From an uncultured Ruminococcus sp. (lineage in GTDB: Bacteria; Bacillota; Clostridia; Oscillospirales; Ruminococcaceae), in NCBI GenBank assembly GCA_945867875.1, contig CAMBJF010000011.1, positions 1-24,668 of the forward strand: 24,668 nt of DNA, in the 5' to 3' direction. Numbering within the stretch: the first letter of the stretch is position 1; each line of letters begins with the position of its first letter. The notes beneath the pieces were generated by a model. It was not told the origin of the DNA, searched no databases, and saw nothing but the letters and a program-made list of their open reading frames with translations. A program made the position numbers and the translations under genes. Shown here one piece after another: positions 7,913 through 14,281 of the stretch.

Positions 7913-9784
7913 ATGAAGTTAAAGAAGATTCTTTCCGCAGTTCTTGCGGTTTCTATGATGGCTGCGGTAACAGGCTGCGGCGGAAGCACCGATACAACAG
8001 CCACCGATCAGACAGGCGACACAGCTCAGGCTGCCGATAACAGCGCTGACGATTCTGATGATTCCGATTCCGATGCTGATGAGTCTGAGGCTGAAAACGA
8101 TTCCGAAACAGAAGCAGCAGCTGACGGTGAGGAAGTAAGAGAGTCCGATGAGGATTTTGCAGAGCTTTACGGCACTACCGATCCTATCAACATCACCATC
8201 TACAGCCAGCTCGCAAACTACTCCGGTGAGCTCACAGGCTGGTTTGCTGAGCTTATGAAGCAGAAGTACAACGTTGTTATGACAATTATCCCCGATTCCG
8301 ACGGTACATTCGATACCCGTATGGAATCCGGCGACCTTGGCGACATCGTTATCTTCGGTTCAACAGGCAACCAGTATCAGAGAGCCGCTACCTCCGGTAT
8401 GCTCTTCGACTGGAACGAGGACGATATCCTTTCCGATTACGGTCCTTACGTTAAGGCTCATATGCCCTACGCTCTCGAGAACAACGCAAACCTCAACGAG
8501 TCTATCGGCGCAGGCGATGTTGTTTACGGCTTCGGTCACAACGTTGCTACATCTCCCGAGGATCACGAGGCATTCTTCTATACAATGGACCTCCGCTGGG
8601 ATCTTTACAAAGAGCTTGGCTATCCCGAGGTAAACACCATTGATGACCTCTACAACCTCTTCGTTTCCATGAAGGAAATATGCCCCACCGACGAGGCAGG
8701 CAATGAGACCTATGCAGTTTCAATGTGGCCCGACTGGGACGGCAATATGGTTATGTACGTTAAGGCATTTGCTACCTGCTACTGGGGCTATGATGAAATG
8801 GGCTTCGGTCTTTACGACGTTGAGACAGGCAAGTACCACGATGCTCTCGAGCCTGACGGTCCTTACCTCAAGAGCCTTAAGTTCTTCAACAAGCTTTATC
8901 AGGCAGGTCTTATCGACCCCAACTCCATCACTCAGACATATGACAAGATGAGTGAAAAGGCTCAGAACGGCGGTGTCTTTTTCTCCATTTTCGATTACGC
9001 AGGTTCTCAGCTCTACAATTCCGAAGAGCACCTTTCCGCAGGCAAGGCTATGTATCCTATGGTTCCCAAGGACGCATCCCCTCTCTGCTACGGTATGAAC
9101 GTTATGGGCGGCAACAGAGTCTGGACGATCGGCGCAAACACCGAGTATCCTGAGCTTTGTATGGCTATCATCAACTACCTCACAACTCCTGAGGGATATA
9201 TGACATACTGGTACGGTCCCAAGGACGTATGCTGGTACTATGACGAGAATGGCAACTCCTGCCTCACCGAGCTCGGCGAGCAGGCTTACAAGGACAGAAA
9301 GGGCACTATAATGCCCGCAGAGTGGGGCGGAATCTCCTTCAACGAGGGTACATTCCAGGCTAACAACACCACCTGGTCCAGAGATGCTTCCAACCCCGAT
9401 TCCAACGGCGAAACCTATAACTGCGACAACTGGGTAAGCCGCCGTGCAGATACCGATTATGATATCCTCAACGACTGGAGAGACCGCACAGGCTGCTACA
9501 ACGCTCAGGAGTATATGAATACCACAAACTACAAGGTATCTCTCGCAACCTCCTACTCCGAGTCTGCAAAGTCCGATGAGCTCGAGATCATCTGGGAGCA
9601 GGTCAAGAACACTATCGTAACATCTTCCTGGAACGCAATTTACGCTGAGTCTGACGAAGAGTTTGACAAGATCGTAGCTGATATGACCGCTAAGGTAAAG
9701 GAATACGACCCCAACGGCGAGTGCCTTGCTTGGTGCGAGAACGAAGCTGCAATCAGATGCGGACTTGAAGATCAGGTTAGATAA
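7913..9784 (+). CDS. ABC transporter solute-binding lipoprotein (family 1, LplA-like)
   Basis: A 623-residue lipoprotein that would capture a solute, probably a sugar or oligosaccharide, outside the membrane. Seen: a signal peptide with lipobox VTGC (Cys22), then a very acidic Asp/Ser/Glu linker (about 40-80). The binding domain follows, with the family-typical RMESGDLGDIVIF near the start of lobe 1, MDLRWDLYKELGY, TIDDLYNLFVSMKEI and the late INYLTTPEGYMTYWYG segment. The pattern is that of COG1653/LplA-type binding proteins. No permease or ATPase gene lies in the window, so it is an orphan that must use partners elsewhere. GGCGGAG at 7897-7903 supports the ATG. Codon bias suggests strong expression, shared with the upstream surface protein. 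Confidence 0.87.
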   Translation: MKLKKILSAVLAVSMMAAVTGCGGSTDTTATDQTGDTAQAADNSADDSDDSDSDADESEAENDSETEAAADGEEVRESDEDFAELYGTTDPINITIYSQLANYSGELTGWFAELMKQKYNVVMTIIPDSDGTFDTRMESGDLGDIVIFGSTGNQYQRAATSGMLFDWNEDDILSDYGPYVKAHMPYALENNANLNESIGAGDVVYGFGHNVATSPEDHEAFFYTMDLRWDLYKELGYPEVNTIDDLYNLFVSMKEICPTDEAGNETYAVSMWPDWDGNMVMYVKAFATCYWGYDEMGFGLYDVETGKYHDALEPDGPYLKSLKFFNKLYQAGLIDPNSITQTYDKMSEKAQNGGVFFSIFDYAGSQLYNSEEHLSAGKAMYPMVPKDASPLCYGMNVMGGNRVWTIGANTEYPELCMAIINYLTTPEGYMTYWYGPKDVCWYYDENGNSCLTELGEQAYKDRKGTIMPAEWGGISFNEGTFQANNTTWSRDASNPDSNGETYNCDNWVSRRADTDYDILNDWRDRTGCYNAQEYMNTTNYKVSLATSYSESAKSDELEIIWEQVKNTIVTSSWNAIYAESDEEFDKIVADMTAKVKEYDPNGECLAWCENEAAIRCGLEDQVR

Positions 9785-9836
9785 TCACTTTTGAAAAATC
9801 CCGATTTTCGGATTTTCTCCTCTATATTTTCATTTG

Positions 9837-9874
9837 TCGGCTGATGATATGTTTCATCAGCCGATTTCTTTTTT
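9837..9874 (+). terminator. Terminator after the solute-binding protein gene
   Basis: Perfect 11-bp stem 9837-9847/9854-9864 with a 6-nt loop, followed by a T-rich tract to 9874. Confidence 0.9.
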
Positions 9875-9902
9875 ATCAGATATTACGCTCTGTATAATCA
9901 CA

Positions 9903-9974
9903 TTTCAACCGTTTTCGACATAAAATAACATAATTCCAAATAGAGTTTTCAACTCTTTCAACAGGTTTTTCAAC
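9903..9974 (+). repeat. Cluster of four TTTCAAC repeats in a gene-free gap
   Basis: TTTCAAC occurs at 9903, 9947, 9956 and 9968. The last two are extended to TTTCAACAG. A 6-bp inverted repeat (9942-9947/9951-9956) overlaps the second copy. The whole gap 9785-10086 otherwise holds the terminator at 9837 and AT-rich sequence with no convincing promoter or gene. The repeats could be protein-binding sites for the small gene at 10087, or chance in AT-rich DNA. Confidence 0.5.
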
Positions 9975-10086
9975 AGTTTTCAGATGAATTTGCGGTCATA
10001 AGTCTGTACAGATATTACCAAATGTATATTTTTACAGCTATTGCGGCATAATATTTTCAAAAACAAGGAAAGGAAAACGGCATATT

Positions 10087-10374
10087 ATGATAAAGGGCGT
10101 AAACAAAAGAATTGTGGAGGTAAGCTTTCCCGAAAGCGTTTATTTTGAAAAGGCTGTGCTTTTTCTGCGGACGGAAAGCATCGGCAAATGCAGCTCAGAG
10201 CTGGAGGACGAAGCCCGTTTGCAGATAATCGGGCTTGAAAACAGCATATCCCCCTCAAAGCTCTCCCCCGCAAAAATAAAAGCCCGCATTGCTGCGGGCA
10301 GGATAGTAAATATTATGTTCAAAATCTCGGTGGTGATATGTGCAGGGGCGGCGCTTGCAATGCTTATCAGGTAA
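10087..10374 (+). CDS. Small conserved-looking protein with C-terminal membrane segment
   Basis: 95 residues, starting MIKGVNKRIVEVSF. The first two thirds are soluble and charged, and residues about 72-94 form one hydrophobic helix (IMFKISVVICAGAALAML), so it is probably tail-anchored in the membrane with the N-terminus in the cytoplasm. AAGGAAAGG at 10065-10073 precedes the ATG at a rather long 13 nt. The MIKGVNKRIVEV opening looks familiar from uncharacterised Clostridial proteins, but I know no function. It stands alone, converging with ypsA, with no clear terminator between the two (10375-10430). Confidence 0.7.
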   Translation: MIKGVNKRIVEVSFPESVYFEKAVLFLRTESIGKCSSELEDEARLQIIGLENSISPSKLSPAKIKARIAAGRIVNIMFKISVVICAGAALAMLIR

Positions 10375-10430
10375 AAGGTTACAATGTGGATACAATTTAC
10401 CGTGGCTATTGAAAAAATGACCCGTTTGAG

Positions 10431-10970
10431 TTATAATAAAGTAAGTTGGTCTTTATCGGGGAACAGCTCGCAAAGGTCTATGCGGCGAATGTCAAGCCCG
10501 CAGCTTTCGGCATACCGCACCGTCTGACCCGTTCCGCTGCGCTCATTGCCCACAACGGCGATAATGCGGGCAGAATTATCCACCATATAGCGATTTCTCA
10601 GGTTCATACAGGCAGGAGTGTAGGTCTCGGACATTATGACCACGCTTTCGGCGCTGTCCGTTATCCTGCCGAAATTCCACTTGTCACTGCCTTTGAAGCC
10701 CTTTCCGAAATCACGGTGAGGCAGAGCGGCAACAAGCTTCAAGCCCCGTGATGCCGCAAGCTCCAGGACAATTTCCCCCGCCCACAGGTCAATGCCACGC
10801 TGCATTCCTGTGATAAAGGTGTCAAAGCCCTCATCGGCGGTGGCGGATATCTCGTTGTAGAGCAGACTTTTTATGATGCGTGTCTCGGCGGCACCCTCAG
10901 CCCCTCCCGACGGGAGTTTTTCGGGTCTGTGTCCTGTGAAGCAGACGGTTTTTTCTCTGATAATGTCCAT
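10431..10970 (-). CDS. ypsA: YpsA-like SLOG family protein (DUF1273)
   Basis: 179 residues, the usual length of Bacillus YpsA (180). Seen: CFTGHRPEKL at the N-terminus, ITGMQRGIDLWAGE in the middle (the DprA/SLOG-like nucleotide-ligand loop) and LPHRDF. SLOG proteins bind nucleotide-derived ligands; YpsA has been linked to cell division in Firmicutes. An in-frame start at 11030 would add 20 residues, but it coincides with the -35 box of the promoter and would be upstream of the transcript. The ATG at 10970 has GGGGTG five bases before it and is the real start. It is divergent from alr. Confidence 0.85.
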   Translation of the reverse strand: MDIIREKTVCFTGHRPEKLPSGGAEGAAETRIIKSLLYNEISATADEGFDTFITGMQRGIDLWAGEIVLELAASRGLKLVAALPHRDFGKGFKGSDKWNFGRITDSAESVVIMSETYTPACMNLRNRYMVDNSARIIAVVGNERSGTGQTVRYAESCGLDIRRIDLCELFPDKDQLTLL

Positions 10971-10971
10971 T

Positions 10972-11000
10972 TTTTCACCCCAAAACAAAGATGTTATAAT
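10972..11000 (+). promoter_or_regulatory. Probable extended -10 promoter of alr
   Basis: TATAAT at 10995-11000 is preceded by TGT (an extended -10), with a weak -35 TTTTCA at 10972-10977, spacer 17 bp. It occupies the same DNA as the opposing ypsA promoter. Confidence 0.5.
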
Positions 11001-11001
11001 G

Positions 11002-11030
11002 ATTATAGCACATATTTTCCGAATTTTCAA
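11002..11030 (-). promoter_or_regulatory. Sigma-A promoter of ypsA
   Basis: Read on the minus strand: TTGAAA (11030-11025), 17-bp spacer, TATAAT (11007-11002) with an extended TGC before the -10. The transcript would start near 10995. Confidence 0.82.
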
Positions 11031-11049
11031 TGATTTTCGGGTATAAATT

Positions 11050-11066
11050 TTCGGGAATGTCCCGAA
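11050..11066. promoter_or_regulatory. Palindrome in the alr leader
   Basis: TTCGGGA at 11050-11056 and TCCCGAA at 11060-11066 form a perfect inverted repeat with 3-nt centre, ending two bases before the alr Shine-Dalgarno region. It may be an operator or a small leader hairpin that limits ribosome access. Confidence 0.55.
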
Positions 11067-11086
11067 TAAAAGGAGAACTGCACAAT

Positions 11087-12274
11087 ATGAAGAATTTTCT
11101 CAGACGAGCTTGGGCGGAGGTCCATCTCGACAGACTCAGCGGAAATCTTGCCGCTCTGAGAAGCCTTATAAATGAAGACAAGACCCAGATCGCCTGCGTG
11201 GTGAAAGCCAACGCATACGGTCACGATGACGGAAACATCGCAGCTTTCCTTGAAACACAGGGCGTCAGCTTTTTCGCCGTTTCAAACATTAAGGAGGCGG
11301 AAAATATCCGCCGCAGCGGCGTTAAGGGCGAGATACTCATTCTCGGTCACACCCCTGCGGAATATGCAAAGGAGCTGGCTGAATTTGACATTATTCAGGC
11401 GGCTGTTTCCCCGGGATATGCCCGTGAGCTTTCGGAGGCTGCGGTAAATGCGGGGGTAAAGGTCAAGATACATATGGCTGTTGACACGGGTATGGGCCGT
11501 ATCGGCGTGTGTGCTTCGGACAGCGGTTCAATTGAAACTGCCGCAAACGACATATGCTCCGCCGCAAAGCTTGACGGAATTATCCTTGACGGCGCATTCA
11601 CCCATTATGCCGCCGCTGACAGCCTTGACGAGGACGATATCGCATACACCGATGCCCAGACCGAGCGATTTTTCGCTGTCTGTGACAGGGTAAGGGAAAA
11701 TGGCGTTTCTCTCAGGCACACCCACTGCCTCAACAGCGCAGGAGGCGCATTCAGATACAATGACCGCAGCACACTTGTCCGCTTCGGCATTATGCTCTAC
11801 GGCTTAAAGCCCGATAGGAGCCTTGAAATGCCCGTGAAGCTCACCCCCGTAATGGACCTGAAAGCGGCTGTATCATACGTAAAGCCCGTCAGGGCAGGCA
11901 GCTTTGTGAGCTACGGCAGAACATACCGTGCCGACAGGGACATCATCGCCGCAACCATTCCCATAGGCTATGCGGACGGCTATTCAAGGAGTCTTTCGGG
12001 CAAGGGATATGTGCTGATAAACGGCAAAAAAGCCCCTATCATCGGCAGGATATGTATGGACCAGCTTATGGCTGATGTTACGGACATTGAGGGTGTTTCC
12101 GAGGGCACGGAGGTAACTTTGCTCGGAACTGACGGAAATGAGACTGTGACCGCCGACGACCTTGCGGCGATGTACGGAACTATCGGCTACGAAATAATCT
12201 GCGGCATTTCCAAGCGTATCCCCAGAGTAATTTACAAAAACGGCGAGATATCCGACGTGGTGGAGTATTACTGA
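11087..12274 (+). CDS. alr: Alanine racemase
   Basis: PLP enzyme interconverting L- and D-alanine to supply D-Ala for peptidoglycan. 395 residues. The PLP lysine is K40 in VVKANAYGHD. The catalytic tyrosine of the opposite face is Y276 in SYGRTY, with Y295 in IPIGYADGYSR. HCLNSAGG, GRICMDQLM and C-terminal ISKRIPRV are also present. These place every core motif at the standard spacing. An in-frame ATG at 11030 is upstream, but AAAGGAG just before 11076 and homology both point to 11087. It is divergent from ypsA and followed without an obvious terminator by the choline-binding-repeat protein, which has its own promoter. Confidence 0.95.
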   Translation: MKNFLRRAWAEVHLDRLSGNLAALRSLINEDKTQIACVVKANAYGHDDGNIAAFLETQGVSFFAVSNIKEAENIRRSGVKGEILILGHTPAEYAKELAEFDIIQAAVSPGYARELSEAAVNAGVKVKIHMAVDTGMGRIGVCASDSGSIETAANDICSAAKLDGIILDGAFTHYAAADSLDEDDIAYTDAQTERFFAVCDRVRENGVSLRHTHCLNSAGGAFRYNDRSTLVRFGIMLYGLKPDRSLEMPVKLTPVMDLKAAVSYVKPVRAGSFVSYGRTYRADRDIIAATIPIGYADGYSRSLSGKGYVLINGKKAPIIGRICMDQLMADVTDIEGVSEGTEVTLLGTDGNETVTADDLAAMYGTIGYEIICGISKRIPRVIYKNGEISDVVEYY

Positions 12275-12281
12275 TACATAC

Positions 12282-12310
12282 TTGACAAATACACCAAAAC
12301 GGTGTATTAT
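12282..12310 (+). promoter_or_regulatory. Strong sigma-A promoter of the choline-binding-repeat gene
   Basis: TTGACA at 12282-12287, 17-bp spacer, TATTAT at 12305-12310. It starts 7 bp after the alr stop codon. Confidence 0.87.
12289..12307. promoter_or_regulatory. Operator-like palindrome between -35 and -10
   Basis: ATACACC at 12289-12295 and GGTGTAT at 12301-12307 form a perfect 7-bp inverted repeat with a 5-bp centre. It fills the promoter spacer and covers the first half of the -10 box. A dimeric repressor bound here would block RNA polymerase. The regulator is not identified. Confidence 0.65.
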
Positions 12311-12325
12311 GGTTATATCAAAATG

Positions 12326-12332
12326 AAAGGAG
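12326..12332 (+). promoter_or_regulatory. Ribosome binding site that selects a GTG start
   Basis: AAAGGAG lies 9 nt before GTG 12342, but 15 and 18 nt before the in-frame ATGs at 12348 and 12351, so GTG is preferred. Confidence 0.75.
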
Positions 12333-12341
12333 CAATCCAAA

Positions 12342-13205
12342 GTGGAAATGATGAAAAAAGCAATGGCAGTTATAATTGCCGCTTCGGCTGTTTTATCCGT
12401 GGCAGGAAGCTGCTTTGCAGATGAATGGAAAGAGACCGACAGCGGTATGACCTACATAGATGACAGCGGAAAAGCTGTTACAGGCCTGAAGGAAATTGAC
12501 GGCAGCAAGTATTATTTTAATACCAAGGGAATTATGAAAACAGGCTGGCTGACCGCAAAATCGGGTAAAAAATATTACTTTGACAAGGACGGCAAGATGC
12601 ACACGGGCTGGCTGAGAGATGACGGCTCCAAGTATTATTTCGGCAAAAACGGCGCAATGGCAACAGGCAGCGTGAAGATAAGCGGCAGCTATTATCTTTT
12701 CGATGAGGGCGGCAAAATTCTCACCGGCTGGCAGACCGCAGACGGCGAAGATTATTACTACTGCACCAACGGAAAGCGTGCTGTGAACAGGACCGTAAGC
12801 ATTGACGGCGAGCGTGTCCGCTTTGACAAAAACGGCAAGGTGCGGACTGATACAAAATATGATGAGTATGACAACACCAAGCCCGTGACCTCCGTTACAA
12901 CAGCCGCCGAAACAGAAGCCGCTGAGGAAGAGACTGCGGAGGAAAAGAAAATAATTCCTGAGGAGATCGTAGTTACCAACACCGAATTTACCATAGAAAA
13001 GGGTGCGAAATTCAAGCTCTCCTACAGTTTCCGCCCCATCACCACAAACTGTAAGGACGTGTCATTCTCCAGCTCCAGGGACTCTGTTGTTTCCATTAAC
13101 AGCAAGGGCGAGATCGAAGCTCTGAAGCCCGGCAAGGCAACTATTACCATCAAGTCCAAGGAAGATAAATCTGTTTATGTTAAGATAAAGATAACTGTTA
13201 AGTGA
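12342..13205 (+). CDS. Secreted choline-binding-type repeat protein with C-terminal Ig-like domain
   Basis: 287 residues from a GTG start. A signal peptide covers about 1-26 (cleavage after CFA). About six 20-residue cell-wall-binding repeats occupy roughly 50-172, with units such as GWLTAKSGKKYYFDKDGKM and GWLRDDGSKYYFGKNG, the glucan/choline-binding pattern of GW plus YYF. A Glu/Thr-rich linker (about 185-205) is followed by a BIG2-like bacterial Ig domain containing VSFSSSRDSVVSINSKGEI and LKPGKATITIKS. There is no catalytic domain, so it is likely a wall- or polysaccharide-bound adhesin or accessory. Its own promoter contains an operator-like palindrome, so expression is probably switched. 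Confidence 0.88.
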   Translation: MEMMKKAMAVIIAASAVLSVAGSCFADEWKETDSGMTYIDDSGKAVTGLKEIDGSKYYFNTKGIMKTGWLTAKSGKKYYFDKDGKMHTGWLRDDGSKYYFGKNGAMATGSVKISGSYYLFDEGGKILTGWQTADGEDYYYCTNGKRAVNRTVSIDGERVRFDKNGKVRTDTKYDEYDNTKPVTSVTTAAETEAAEEETAEEKKIIPEEIVVTNTEFTIEKGAKFKLSYSFRPITTNCKDVSFSSSRDSVVSINSKGEIEALKPGKATITIKSKEDKSVYVKIKITVK

Positions 13206-13208
13206 TAT

Positions 13209-13240
13209 AAAAAAGGGAGCCGTTTGGCTCCTTTTTTATT
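13209..13240. terminator. Bidirectional terminator between convergent genes
   Basis: A stem of GGGAGCC (13215-13221) with GGCTCCT (13226-13232; one G-T pair), 4-nt loop, flanked by A-run on the left and T-run on the right, so it serves both strands. The right arm's T-run overlaps the mcrC stop codon at 13236-13238. Confidence 0.88.
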
Positions 13241-14279
13241 TGATAAGTGCGGCTGCGCTGTCAAGCTGCCTGCATATGCTGTCAAAATCCCCACGGAGGT
13301 CAAGGGAGCGAACTGCAAAAGCTTTGCCGCAGATATTGACCGAAAGCCCCTCAGAGGGAATGACATCATCGTCGGTCTTTGCATAAAGGAGCATTCCCGA
13401 AACATCGCCCGAAAAAGCCGCTGACTCGTTCATAACATAAGTGAAAAGCTGATAAAGGTTGTGGGAATGAACGCTGTGCTTGCCGTAATTCTGAACTGTG
13501 GTGTGAGAATAAAACTTTGCGTCGATTATAAGACGCCTGTTCCCGTTTGTAAGCATAATGTCCGACTGCATTTTCGGGAAAAGCTTTGAGCCGTCCTCCG
13601 AAAATGCCCATTTTATTTCAGATGATGCAGGCGACAGTTTTTTGTGGTGAACGGCAAAATAGTTCAAAATGAATTTCTCATAAAGCTTGGGAAGATTTTC
13701 CTCTCCGAAATCCGCAAGTATCATATCGCCATTTTCCGTGGACTGGAGCATATTCTCGCAGATTATCCTGCACACGCTCATCAGCAGGCGGTATTCACGG
13801 CTGTTCCTGTCATAGCTGAGACTGTTCCAGCGTATTTCCGAAAGAGCGATATCCGAGACCTGTCCGAAATATGTCACGAGCCGCCGCAATTCGGAGACCT
13901 GACGGGGCTTTATGTCCGAGCGGATAAGGAGGAGCATTGTTGAGCGCAAAATCCTGTTCAACAGTGTGTCATCGGTGTACTCGTCATAATCGCAGACGAT
14001 TTTGCGGCGGATATGGCTGCACCTGTTCACCGTTTCGGACATATTTATCCTGCCCCTGACTGACGAAAGCTCATCGGTACAGCTCTCATATCCTCTGAAA
14101 AGCCCTTTTTTCAGCTGATACGACACTCCCCTGATAATAATTTCCGCCATAAGCTGGGCAGTGTTGTCAAACTCCTCGGGGCGGACGGAAACTATCCCCT
14201 GCTCCGTCAGGTCACGGAATGCGTAGGCAAGCATATAGTAGATATTTCCCACAGGAATGCTGTTTTTATAAAGCTTCAT
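13236..14279 (-). CDS. mcrC: McrC-family nuclease subunit of a modification-dependent restriction system
   Basis: 347 residues. McrC is the endonuclease partner recruited by the McrB GTPase ring to cut DNA carrying modified cytosine. Seen: N-terminal PVGNIYYMLAYAF and GVSYQLKKGLFRGY (the McrC DUF2357/PF10117-like N-part), RGRIN, then a PD-(D/E)xK nuclease core with D240 in KMQSDIML, D253-A-K255 in LIIDAKFY and Q277 in HNLYQLFTYV. LPKLYEKF supplies the helix glutamate (E201). All nuclease residues are present, so it should be active. Its start lies 2 nt after the mcrB stop, implying translational coupling, and it ends in the shared bidirectional terminator. Confidence 0.9.
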   Translation of the reverse strand: MKLYKNSIPVGNIYYMLAYAFRDLTEQGIVSVRPEEFDNTAQLMAEIIIRGVSYQLKKGLFRGYESCTDELSSVRGRINMSETVNRCSHIRRKIVCDYDEYTDDTLLNRILRSTMLLLIRSDIKPRQVSELRRLVTYFGQVSDIALSEIRWNSLSYDRNSREYRLLMSVCRIICENMLQSTENGDMILADFGEENLPKLYEKFILNYFAVHHKKLSPASSEIKWAFSEDGSKLFPKMQSDIMLTNGNRRLIIDAKFYSHTTVQNYGKHSVHSHNLYQLFTYVMNESAAFSGDVSGMLLYAKTDDDVIPSEGLSVNICGKAFAVRSLDLRGDFDSICRQLDSAAALIK

Positions 14280-14281
14280 TT

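Noticed and set aside
7913..9784. Complete ABC importer operon
   Set aside because: No permease or ATPase gene lies on either side; the gene ends in a strong terminator.
9903..9974. Replication origin / DnaA-box cluster
   Set aside because: TTTCAACA differs from TTATCCACA in key positions, and no dnaA, dnaN or gidA-type neighbours are present.
10971..11030. 20-residue N-terminal extension of YpsA
   Set aside because: The proposed start is inside the -35 box; length and ribosome site fit the ATG at 10970.
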